From an uncultured Centipeda sp. (GTDB lineage Bacteria > Bacillota > Negativicutes > Selenomonadales > Selenomonadaceae), in the NCBI GenBank assembly GCA_937925565.1, contig CALALM010000258.1:1-6940 (forward strand): a DNA stretch of 6,940 bases, in the 5' to 3' direction. The notes below the pieces were generated by a model. It saw only the letters and a list, made by a program, of their open reading frames with translations. It was not told the DNA's origin and made no database searches. The translations under genes were made by a program, and so were the position numbers. Of this stretch, positions 1 to 5,880 are shown one piece after another; the first letter of the stretch is position 1, and the number at the start of each line of letters is the position of its first letter.

Positions 1-630
1 AAAGGTACGTGCAATCATCATATGCGGATATTTTTCCAGAAGAGGAATGGATGTATTTCCATAAAACTCGACATATGCTTCATCAATCAGAAATGCACAT
101 GAAATATTCTCTGCAATATGTTCAATCTCTTCAATCGTCAATACCTGCCCTGTCGGATTATTCGGATTGCAGATAACCGCGAGGGAGGCCTCATTTTGAT
201 TGACCGTCTGAATAAACGCGTCTACATCCAGTGTAAAATCATCTCGCAGCGAAACAGCAACCCCCTCTGCATCCGCTGAAGCAGCATAGATTCCATACAT
301 AGAGAATGAAGGCATCGGATAAACAATCTTATGGTCTTTGTCGCCTCCAAAAGCATAGAATGCCTTCTCTATGATTTCACTGGAGCCATTTCCTATGATA
401 ATGTTTTCCGTATGGTAACCGTACGTCTCTCCAATCTGCTCACAGAGCAAATGGTATTCTTCATCGGGATAGCGTGCAAAAGCCACGCGTGATAGGCGCG
501 ACATAATACGCTCCTCTACCAAGGGAGGCAGTCCAATATTGGATTCGTTGGCATTTACTTTAATACGCCAATCCAATTCGCGCGTGTCATACCTTGGCAT
601 GGACGCCAAGCCGTCACGATAATTCAGCAT
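1..630 (-). CDS. hisC: Histidinol-phosphate aminotransferase (HisC), 3' part missing
   Basis: This PLP-dependent class I/II aminotransferase converts imidazole-acetol phosphate plus glutamate to histidinol phosphate in the cytoplasm. The window holds the first 210 residues of a protein that is usually about 350. Visible family motifs are ANES at 27-30 (substrate-side Asn/Glu), RYP at 53-55, the phosphate-binding GNGSSE at 80-85, NPNNPTG at 155-161 and DEAY at 183-186 (Asp contacts the PLP pyridine nitrogen). The sequence stops at RTF (208-210), just before the expected SKA segment that carries the PLP-binding lysine, so the catalytic Lys lies outside the window. The ATG at 630 is preceded five bases upstream by a strong AGGAGGGG ribosome site (636-643) inside hisD, and the first 17 bases overlap the end of hisD. 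That implies co-transcription and coupled translation. The family assignment is firm. HisC-like enzymes can also act on aromatic substrates, but the operon context favours histidine synthesis. Confidence 0.95.
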   Translation of the reverse strand, partial: MLNYRDGLASMPRYDTRELDWRIKVNANESNIGLPPLVEERIMSRLSRVAFARYPDEEYHLLCEQIGETYGYHTENIIIGNGSSEIIEKAFYAFGGDKDHKIVYPMPSFSMYGIYAASADAEGVAVSLRDDFTLDVDAFIQTVNQNEASLAVICNPNNPTGQVLTIEEIEHIAENISCAFLIDEAYVEFYGNTSIPLLEKYPHMMIARTF

Positions 631-1969
631 GTTCTCCCCTCCTGATCTGAATGGCACGTGCGTGGGCATCAAGTCCTTCTGCCTCAGCAAGACGGATAAT
701 ATCATCACTGACCTCGTCAAGCGCCCTCTGCGTATAAGAGATAATACTCGTACGCTTCATAAAGGTCTCGACGTTCAAAACGGAATAGAAGCGTGCCGTA
801 CCACCCGTCGGCAGCACATGATTGGGGCCCGCGAAATAATCCCCAAGCGGTTCCGGCGAATACGCTCCAACGAAGATGGCACCTGCACATCTGATCTGAG
901 GCAGCATATGAAAAGGCTCTTTTACGAGAAGTTCCATATGCTCAGGTCCCGATACATTTGCAAGAGCTATTGCCTGTTCCATATTCTCGGTCACAATGAT
1001 ATGTCCATTATCTTCGATCGAAGCACCCGCGATGTCCTTGCGCGGAAGCACTTCCAGCTGACGCTGCACTTCGCTCATCGTGTTCTCTGCCAATGACCGG
1101 TCATCGGTGATGAGAATACTTGAGGCAAGCGGATCGTGCTCTGCCTGGCTGAGGAGATCGGCTGCGATGTATTGGGGGGATGCGCTGTCATCTGCGAGAA
1201 TCAAGATCTCGCTTGGTCCCGCAAGCATATCAATGTCTACATGACCGTATACTTCTTTTTTGGCAAGGGTGACAAAGATATTTCCGGGTCCCGTAATCTT
1301 ATCGACACGCGGAACAATCTCTGTCCCATACGCCATCGCCGCGATTGCCTGTGCTCCCCCCATTTTGAATATCTTATCGATGCCAAGGAAATGAGCTGCC
1401 ACGAGAACGTAGGGGTTGATAATTCCATCCTTCGTCGGGACAGCCATAATGATTTCTCCAACGCCCGCGACAAGAGCCGGAATCGCATTCATTAGAACCG
1501 ACGAAGGATATGCCGCCGTCCCTCCCGGAACGTAGATGCCGACACGGGAGAGCGGAAGAACCTCCTGTCCAAGAATTGAGCCATGCGCGCGATACGTCAT
1601 CCATGAGCGCGGTTTTTGTTCCTCATGATACGAAAAGATGTTGTCGGCAGCCTTCTTGAGCGAGGCAACAACGTCCGGATGGACACTGCGTTCAGCCGCC
1701 TGAAACTCTTCCTCGGACACCATCAAATTCTTCGGTGTCAAGTCCACATGATCCAGTAATTTCGTATAGTGGAAAAGAGCCTCATCCCCCTTGTATCGAA
1801 CATCTTGGACAATACGATGAACGAGATCTGTCGGAGAAAGGTCCTCACCAAAGATTTCCACATTACTCTGTCGAATACGATCGTTCAATGTAAGCTCATC
1901 AAATGCTTTTTTCTTGAGCAAACGCTCGGCTACCTCTATTCCAATATCTGCAACAGAAACGATATTCAT
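614..1969 (-). CDS. hisD: Histidinol dehydrogenase (HisD)
   Basis: This zinc- and NAD-dependent enzyme oxidises L-histidinol to L-histidine in two steps, the end of the pathway. The 451-residue product is near the usual 430-440, with a slightly long N-terminus. Diagnostic segments are IYVPGG at 145-150, GPGN at 227-230, the DMLAGPSE loop at 247-254, GPEH at 341-344 and [10 protein letters not shown] at 381-390. By comparison with characterised enzymes, the zinc ligands should be Gln275, His278, Asp377 and His436. The catalytic Glu/His pair should be Glu343 and His344, with His384 also in the active site. All are present, so the enzyme should be active. The ATG at 1969 overlaps the hisG stop by one base (TGATG) and has a GGGGA ribosome site 8 bases upstream. 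The gene sits between hisG and hisC and overlaps both, which indicates one transcript. Confidence 0.97.
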   Translation of the reverse strand: MNIVSVADIGIEVAERLLKKKAFDELTLNDRIRQSNVEIFGEDLSPTDLVHRIVQDVRYKGDEALFHYTKLLDHVDLTPKNLMVSEEEFQAAERSVHPDVVASLKKAADNIFSYHEEQKPRSWMTYRAHGSILGQEVLPLSRVGIYVPGGTAAYPSSVLMNAIPALVAGVGEIIMAVPTKDGIINPYVLVAAHFLGIDKIFKMGGAQAIAAMAYGTEIVPRVDKITGPGNIFVTLAKKEVYGHVDIDMLAGPSEILILADDSASPQYIAADLLSQAEHDPLASSILITDDRSLAENTMSEVQRQLEVLPRKDIAGASIEDNGHIIVTENMEQAIALANVSGPEHMELLVKEPFHMLPQIRCAGAIFVGAYSPEPLGDYFAGPNHVLPTGGTARFYSVLNVETFMKRTSIISYTQRALDEVSDDIIRLAEAEGLDAHARAIQIRRGEHAELS

Positions 1970-2631
1970 CAGATTTCCCCACTTTCCAGAATCTGTTTCA
2001 GATCGTTTACAATTTTATAGATACGGTCGAATTTCAGCTTGAAGCTCACGCGGTTGACAATAAGACGTGCACTGACATCCATGATGTGTGCAATTTCTTC
2101 CAAATCGTTTTCGACCAGTGTTGTCCCAGTTTCCACAATATCGACGATGCTCTCGGAAAGCCCAACGATAGGTCCAAGCTCAATCGAACCGTTCAGCTTT
2201 ATATACTCCATCTGCATTCCCTGTCGGGCAAAGAATTGCTCTGCAATATTGGGATACTTGGTCGCCACCCTTGTATGTGCGTAATCCATAAGATGAGCTC
2301 GCTTTTCTTCGCGTGGTACAGCCATCATCAAACGGCACTTTCCAAAGCCAAGATCGAGCAGTTCATAGACATCCTGTCCAGATTCCAGGAGCACATCCTT
2401 GCCGATAATGCCGATATCTGCTGCGCCATATTCTACATAAGTGGGTACATCCGACGTTTTCGTGATGATAAATTGAACCTTGAGATCATGATTTGAAATC
2501 ACGAGTTTACGCGATTTTTCACTCATATGCTCCGCCGTGATTCCAATTTTTTCAAACAGGCGCGCGGACAAAGAGAACAACTTTCCCTTTGGCAATGCGA
2601 TCGTTAGATAATCAGCTGTATATTTCTCCAT
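1969..2631 (-). CDS. hisG: ATP phosphoribosyltransferase catalytic subunit, short form (HisG_S)
   Basis: HisG condenses ATP with PRPP to give phosphoribosyl-ATP, the committed and feedback-controlled step of histidine synthesis. The product has 220 residues. It starts with the ALPKGKL strand/loop at 13-19, then the DVPTYVEYGAADIGIIG core at 61-77, and contains the PRPP-binding loop around residues 160-172 (Glu160, Asp164 and the ETGTTL segment). It ends at about the point where long-form enzymes continue into a C-terminal regulatory domain of roughly 75-80 residues. It is therefore the short form, which is known to need HisZ for activity and histidine inhibition. hisZ is indeed present at 4282-5460, although separated from hisG by two genes. 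The ATG at 2631 has an AAGGGA ribosome site about 6 bases upstream, and a good sigma-70 promoter lies about 50 bases upstream. The gene heads the hisG-hisD-hisC block. Confidence 0.97.
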   Translation of the reverse strand: MEKYTADYLTIALPKGKLFSLSARLFEKIGITAEHMSEKSRKLVISNHDLKVQFIITKTSDVPTYVEYGAADIGIIGKDVLLESGQDVYELLDLGFGKCRLMMAVPREEKRAHLMDYAHTRVATKYPNIAEQFFARQGMQMEYIKLNGSIELGPIVGLSESIVDIVETGTTLVENDLEEIAHIMDVSARLIVNRVSFKLKFDRIYKIVNDLKQILESGEI

Positions 2632-2663
2632 GTAATCCCTTCTTATCCTTTAGTCAATTAAAG

Positions 2664-2712
2664 AACTAATATGACCGTATACTACCACGTTGGAGATAAT
2701 AGGTCAACTAAT
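2664..2712. repeat. Paired AACTAAT heptamers flanking the hisG promoter (possible operator half-sites)
   Basis: The plus strand carries AACTAAT at 2664-2670 and again at 2706-2712. The copies are 42 bases apart (about four helical turns), one at the predicted hisG start point and one overlapping its -35 box. A related inverted TTAGT lies at 2650-2654, facing the first copy. The region is AT-rich, so such short repeats can arise by chance. I know of no established motif that they match. Confidence 0.2.
2679..2707 (-). promoter_or_regulatory. Sigma-70-type promoter of hisGDC
   Basis: On the minus strand, TTGACC (-35, 2702-2707) is followed by exactly 17 bases and TAGTAT (-10, 2679-2684). Transcription should start near 2672, leaving a leader of only about 40 bases before hisG. 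That leader is too short for a T-box, leader-peptide attenuator or other riboswitch. Control, if any, is more likely at initiation by a DNA-binding repressor. The call rests on consensus match and position only. Confidence 0.7.
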
Positions 2713-2724
2713 CAAAAAGGATTT

Positions 2725-2754
2725 TTAACTCTTATATCGAATAGTCACTATTAT
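2725..2754 (+). promoter_or_regulatory. Probable promoter of the D-2-hydroxyacid dehydrogenase gene
   Basis: TTAACT (2725-2730), an 18-base gap and TATTAT (2749-2754) form a moderate sigma-70-like promoter. The expected start is near 2761, about 25 bases before the ATG at 2786. Its -35 box lies 17 bases from the -35 box of the hisG promoter, so the two promoters are arranged back to back. Confidence 0.5.
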
Positions 2755-2785
2755 AGAAAAGTCATCCGAACAAAAGGAGCCACAG

Positions 2786-3742
2786 ATGACACTTCAAATA
2801 TTATCATTTGTGAAGCTGAGTGATAAACAGATGGAACTGATCCATCAAAGCCATTCGGATTGTCATCTCAGATGTATACGTCCAAAGGAAGCCGGAGATG
2901 CACTTGCTGATGTTCATATCCTATTGGGCTACGATTCACAAATGGATATGAAAAACCTGCTCCCCCAAATGCCGCATCTACAATGGATTCACACATACAG
3001 CGCCGGTGTTGAACAACTTCTCGCAAATGAAATTTTCACGCGGTCCGATATATTGCTGACCAATTCGCGCGGAATCCACGGTATTCCCATGGCGGAGCAC
3101 GTTCTCGGAACAATGCTCGCGTACAGCCGCCGTCTCATTGAGGCATGGGAGAACCAGAAGACGCATGTATGGAAACGCCTGACCGAGCCGGACGAGCTGT
3201 TTGGAAAGACGGCTGCTGTCATCGGTTTGGGCAGCATTGGCAGAGAGATTGCAAAGCATCTCAAAAATATGGGGATGCGGATTGTCGCTGTAAAGCAAAA
3301 GAAATCGACCGAGCCTTTTGTAGATCAGTTATTCACCATAGACCATCTCTCGGATGCGCTGTCCTGTGCTGACTATGTGATCGTTACCCTCCCACTGACG
3401 CCCCAAACAAAGAAAATATTTAACGCCGATACTTTTAATATGATGAAAGAAAATTCTTTTTTCATCAATGTATCCAGAGGTGATGTGGTCGAAGAAGCCG
3501 ATCTCGTTGAAGCTCTTGTGACAAATCGTATTCGAGGCGCTTCGTTGGATGTCTTTACCACAGAGCCGCTCCCCGAAGACTCTCCTCTGTGGAACGTGCC
3601 GAATCTATTCATTACCCCACATCACTCTGCGATCTCACCAATGTATTTGGATCGATCACTCAAGATTTTTCGAAACAACTTGCAGATCTTCCCACAGCGC
3701 ATCGGAATGCTCAACGTCGTCGATAAGCAGCGCGGATATTGA
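2786..3742 (+). CDS. D-isomer-specific 2-hydroxyacid dehydrogenase family protein
   Basis: This cytoplasmic NAD(P)-dependent oxidoreductase should interconvert a 2-keto acid and a D-2-hydroxy acid; the substrate cannot be told from the sequence. The 318 residues match the usual family length. A catalytic N-terminal half is followed by the Rossmann nucleotide-binding domain with GLGSIG at 147-152. The catalytic triad is recognisable as Arg231 (in NVSRGDVVEE), Glu260 (in DVFTTEPL) and His279 (in TPHHSA). At the end of the second Rossmann strand, where NAD-preferring members have Asp, this protein has Lys170 followed by Gln-Lys-Lys, which suggests NADPH use (inference). The start has an AAGGAG ribosome site 6 bases upstream. 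It is the only plus-strand gene here and sits between two histidine-gene blocks. It is divergent from hisG and convergent with the HD gene, with only 6 bases between stop codons. Glyoxylate/hydroxypyruvate reductase-like, 2-ketoacid reductase or phosphoglycerate dehydrogenase-like roles are possible. Confidence 0.9.
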   Translation: MTLQILSFVKLSDKQMELIHQSHSDCHLRCIRPKEAGDALADVHILLGYDSQMDMKNLLPQMPHLQWIHTYSAGVEQLLANEIFTRSDILLTNSRGIHGIPMAEHVLGTMLAYSRRLIEAWENQKTHVWKRLTEPDELFGKTAAVIGLGSIGREIAKHLKNMGMRIVAVKQKKSTEPFVDQLFTIDHLSDALSCADYVIVTLPLTPQTKKIFNADTFNMMKENSFFINVSRGDVVEEADLVEALVTNRIRGASLDVFTTEPLPEDSPLWNVPNLFITPHHSAISPMYLDRSLKIFRNNLQIFPQRIGMLNVVDKQRGY

Positions 3743-3748
3743 CCAGCC

Positions 3749-4285
3749 TCAGTTTTGTGCATCTGCCTGCTTTAATATGGACAGCACCAGAGAATCCTCT
3801 GGTGCTGGTTTTTTTTGATGGTATTGAATAATGTCCGCCTCTGCCACATCTCCTATTGCACGTAGCCGATCTGCTCCAATATACGGATGGCTCACATAAA
3901 TGTAGAATGCCATGCCGATTCTTCCACAGATACCATATGTATCTTTGCGACGAATGAAATATGGTATTACGGACGGCGCGAAACGATCAGCAAGAACGGC
4001 AAATACCTTCCCCCAAATATCCGCCGCGCCCTTTACGCGACCGATATCATGGAGCAACGCACAGCGAATGAGCAGGATATATGTATCCAACTCCATGCAT
4101 CCTCGCTTTGCATAAAGGTCCTTTGCCGTAAGTGCAACACGAAAGGCATGATATTGATCTGCCGCATGCATAGCATAGAACAAATCCCTCTCGGCAAGGC
4201 TCAGATAAGACCTCACAAACAGATGTCCTTCTTGACCCATCCGCCCGCACAGTGCTCGTATAAACTGGTGTATGCGTTGTTTCAT
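3749..4285 (-). CDS. HD-domain protein, putative metal-dependent phosphohydrolase
   Basis: The 178-residue product shows the HD superfamily signature: His46 in the first helix, the His79-Asp80 doublet in ALLHDIGR, His133, His156, and a closing Asp175 in KQAD near the C-terminus. This pattern is known for metal-dependent phosphohydrolases acting on nucleotides, cyclic nucleotides or phosphorylated metabolites. The actual substrate is unknown. No signal peptide, membrane segment or second domain is visible, so it should be cytosolic. The ATG at 4285 overlaps the hisZ stop by four bases (ATGA). I see no clear Shine-Dalgarno sequence in the 20 bases upstream, so translation probably depends on ribosomes finishing hisZ. 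The 3' end, codons for about residues 157-168, is the complement of the terminator of the opposite dehydrogenase gene. The conserved Asp175 lies beyond it, so the overlap is genuine. No terminator of its own is evident after the stop codon. Confidence 0.82.
   Translation of the reverse strand: MKQRIHQFIRALCGRMGQEGHLFVRSYLSLAERDLFYAMHAADQYHAFRVALTAKDLYAKRGCMELDTYILLIRCALLHDIGRVKGAADIWGKVFAVLADRFAPSVIPYFIRRKDTYGICGRIGMAFYIYVSHPYIGADRLRAIGDVAEADIIQYHQKKPAPEDSLVLSILKQADAQN
3782..3816 (+). terminator. Intrinsic terminator of the dehydrogenase gene, embedded in the HD gene
   Basis: A perfect 11-base-pair stem, CAGCACCAGAG (3782-3792) pairing with CTCTGGTGCTG (3797-3807), closes an AATC loop and is followed by G and eight T's (3809-3816) on the plus strand. 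It lies 40 bases after the dehydrogenase stop and wholly within the antisense of the HD coding region. In the minus direction there is no T-run after the hairpin, so it is one-directional. Confidence 0.93.
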
Positions 4286-5460
4286 CCGAAATACTCAAGA
4301 CGGCTATATCCGCGCCTCTTACAGGAAAGTTCGGCTTCTTCATGGGATTGCCCCTGCATCCCGAGCTCTGCTGATTTACCCTCCCTGCGCAATTCCATCG
4401 CCCGCTTTATTCCATTCTTGATGAAGCCATCCGCATATCCGATATACACATCCTTCACCACAGGTGGAATCTGAATCCCTTGACGGTTCAGTGCCAAGAG
4501 GATTCTCTCCATACCGAGCGCAAAGCCCGTCGCTGGCTGGGGATGTCCATAGTCGGTCAAAAGGCGATCATAGCGCCCGCCGCCGCACAGAGGAAAGCCC
4601 AGACCAATGGAATAGCCTTCGAAGACCATTCCCGTATAATAGTTAAAATCGCGGATGATTCCAAGATCGAAACGAACATAATCGCCATATCCGTAGGATT
4701 TGATCAGCGCATAAATCTCAGCTAGATTATCAACAGCAGAGCGACCTTGCGAGTTGAGGGGGAAATCATAGAGGCGTTTCAAAAGATCTTCTCTGCCATT
4801 TAAGAGCGGGAGTTTCTTTAAATTCTCCTGATCCTCGATCGAAAGAGGCAATGTGTCAATCATCTGATCCATGAGAACGATATCGTGCCGCTCAATGGCG
4901 GATTTGAGTGCTCTGCACAATGCCTCCTCAATCGCATAATACGCCAGCATTGCGTCCAGAAAGGCAACCTGCCCCAAGTGTATCTGAAAATCCTTGATAC
5001 CGCACCGCAGGACAGATTCGATCGCAAGTGAAATAATCTCAGCATCGGAAGCAGGGGTTTCGCTCCCCATCAGTTCGACACCCGCCTGATGAAACTCGCA
5101 CTGACGCCCCATCTGAGTTTGCTCCATACGAAATACATTGCAAATATAGGACAGTTTCAGAGGAACAGGGGCATCCTTCAGCCGAGTGCTGACAAGCCTT
5201 GCGATGGGTGTCGTCATTTCATTGCGAAGCGCAAGCAGTTTGTTCTTATTCCCCAGCAGCATGAAGAGAGAGTTCTCTTCCAATATGCGTGGAGCAAGCG
5301 TTTCCAAATGTTCGATGGTCGGCGTGATGACCTCATCATAACCCCATGAGCGAAATAAGTCGGACAACGTATTTTCCATATGGCGCATTTCTGCCGCATC
5401 TCCGGGCAGGAGATCCCGTGTTCCATACGGCGTTTCCAAAATGAGCTTTTCAGAATTCAT
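4282..5460 (-). CDS. hisZ: ATP phosphoribosyltransferase regulatory subunit (HisZ)
   Basis: HisZ is a histidyl-tRNA-synthetase paralogue that assembles with short-form HisG and confers activity and histidine feedback. The 392 residues are typical in length and resemble the class II synthetase catalytic core. They contain the GTRDLLPG start (13-20), a motif-2-like stretch FRMEQTQMGRQCEFHQAG at 110-127, and the FDLGIIRDFNYYTGMVFEGY segment (264-283). A CGGGRYDRL glycine loop (292-300) and a motif-3-like GFALGMER (312-319) follow. True HisS carries the EYRRPQAGRYREF-type motif 2 and a C-terminal anticodon-binding domain of about 100 residues. Here motif 2 diverges, and after the core only about 60 residues remain. 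The neighbourhood also favours HisZ over HisS. The ATG at 5460 overlaps the upstream regulator stop by four bases, with an AAGGAG ribosome site 8 bases upstream. The downstream end overlaps the HD gene. Its partner HisG is encoded about 1.65 kb further on, past an opposite-strand gene. Confidence 0.95.
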   Translation of the reverse strand: MNSEKLILETPYGTRDLLPGDAAEMRHMENTLSDLFRSWGYDEVITPTIEHLETLAPRILEENSLFMLLGNKNKLLALRNEMTTPIARLVSTRLKDAPVPLKLSYICNVFRMEQTQMGRQCEFHQAGVELMGSETPASDAEIISLAIESVLRCGIKDFQIHLGQVAFLDAMLAYYAIEEALCRALKSAIERHDIVLMDQMIDTLPLSIEDQENLKKLPLLNGREDLLKRLYDFPLNSQGRSAVDNLAEIYALIKSYGYGDYVRFDLGIIRDFNYYTGMVFEGYSIGLGFPLCGGGRYDRLLTDYGHPQPATGFALGMERILLALNRQGIQIPPVVKDVYIGYADGFIKNGIKRAMELRREGKSAELGMQGQSHEEAELSCKRRGYSRLEYFG

Positions 5461-5777
5461 CTGTGATTCTCCTTATCGACCGGATGTGCAACAATGCCCT
5501 TTTCAAGTACAAGTGTGTATCCATCTGCCCCATAGTTCAGACAGCGTTTGACGCGGCTGATGGTCGCAGTACTGGCACCGGTATGCGTAACGATATCGTC
5601 ATAGGTGCTTCCTTCATGTAGCATACGGGCAACATCCAGCCGCTGTGCCATCGCACGAAGTTCCCCGATCGTACAGACATCTTCAAAGAATTGATAGCAC
5701 TCCTCCATGGTATCCAATGAAAGGATTGCGCGACACAGTTGATCGGTCAGATCGTCTCTCAATTTCTCATTTACCAT
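5457..5777 (-). CDS. yerC: YerC/YecD-family TrpR-like transcriptional regulator
   Basis: The 106-residue product belongs to the TrpR-related YerC/YecD family, which is mostly about 100 residues long. Recognisable parts are the helical QLCRAILSL and ECYQFFEDVCTIGEL stretches, the AQRLDVARML segment, and a helix-turn-helix at about residues 56-80 with the recognition helix ASTATISRVKR. In Firmicutes this family has been associated with control of histidine biosynthesis (the name HisR is also used). The position immediately before hisZ fits a histidine-responsive repressor, but that role is inferred here. The frame stays open to a GTG at 5837, but I choose the ATG at 5777. It matches the family length, has a GAGGG ribosome site 8 bases upstream, and the GTG lies inside the predicted -10 region. 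An ATG at 5810 is a less likely alternative. The stop overlaps the hisZ start by four bases. Confidence 0.9.
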   Translation of the reverse strand: MVNEKLRDDLTDQLCRAILSLDTMEECYQFFEDVCTIGELRAMAQRLDVARMLHEGSTYDDIVTHTGASTATISRVKRCLNYGADGYTLVLEKGIVAHPVDKENHR

Positions 5778-5785
5778 ATGCAGAT

Positions 5786-5790
5786 CCCTC
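5786..5790 (-). promoter_or_regulatory. Ribosome binding site deciding the yerC start
   Basis: GAGGG on the minus strand lies 8 bases before the ATG at 5777. No comparable site precedes the upstream GTG at 5837. This supports a 106-residue product rather than a 126-residue one. Confidence 0.7.
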
Positions 5791-5827
5791 TCATGAACAC
5801 TGCGGTTCATCTTGCTGATTCGTTCCC

Positions 5828-5856
5828 AGTATAGCACAGAATGCCATGTACGAAAA
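5828..5856 (-). promoter_or_regulatory. Extended -10 promoter of the yerC-hisZ-HD block
   Basis: On the minus strand, TGCTATACT (5828-5836) is a near-consensus extended -10 element with TATACT at 5828-5833. The -35 region is weak (TTTTCG at 5851-5856 with 17-base spacing), as is common for extended -10 promoters. Expected start is near 5821, giving a leader of about 44 bases before the ATG at 5777. No terminator is visible between the hlyD stop (5881) and this promoter, so some transcripts may also arrive from upstream. Confidence 0.6.
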
Positions 5857-5880
5857 GTTTAGGTATGCATCACACATTGA

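Noticed and set aside
629..1495. Plus-strand open frames of 155 and 119 codons within hisD
   Set aside because: They are antisense to an intact hisD with all metal and catalytic residues, and their products are rich in Arg, Cys and His without recognisable motifs.
2714..2726. AAAAA-GGA-TTTTT inverted repeat as a terminator for minus-strand transcripts entering the hisG region
   Set aside because: The stem is made only of A-T pairs and would be very unstable; it overlaps the divergent promoter region and is explained by AT-richness.
2632..2785. T-box or other riboswitch upstream of hisG
   Set aside because: The predicted leader is only about 40 bases. No T-box motif, specifier stem or terminator/antiterminator pair is visible.
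3444..3466. AT-rich inverted repeat within the dehydrogenase gene
   Set aside because: It is imperfect, has almost no G-C pairs, and falls in ordinary coding sequence (Met-Met-Lys-Glu-Asn-Ser-Phe-Phe).
3887..4474. 195-codon open frame on the plus strand antisense to hisZ and the HD gene
   Set aside because: The opposite frames encode well-recognised HisZ and HD motifs. The plus-strand product is rich in Cys, Ser, His and Ile with no domain pattern, and no promoter or convincing ribosome site precedes it.
4282..5460. Possible histidyl-tRNA synthetase (hisS)
   Set aside because: Motif 2 diverges from HisS, the C-terminal anticodon-binding domain is missing, and the gene accompanies a short-form hisG, all pointing to HisZ.
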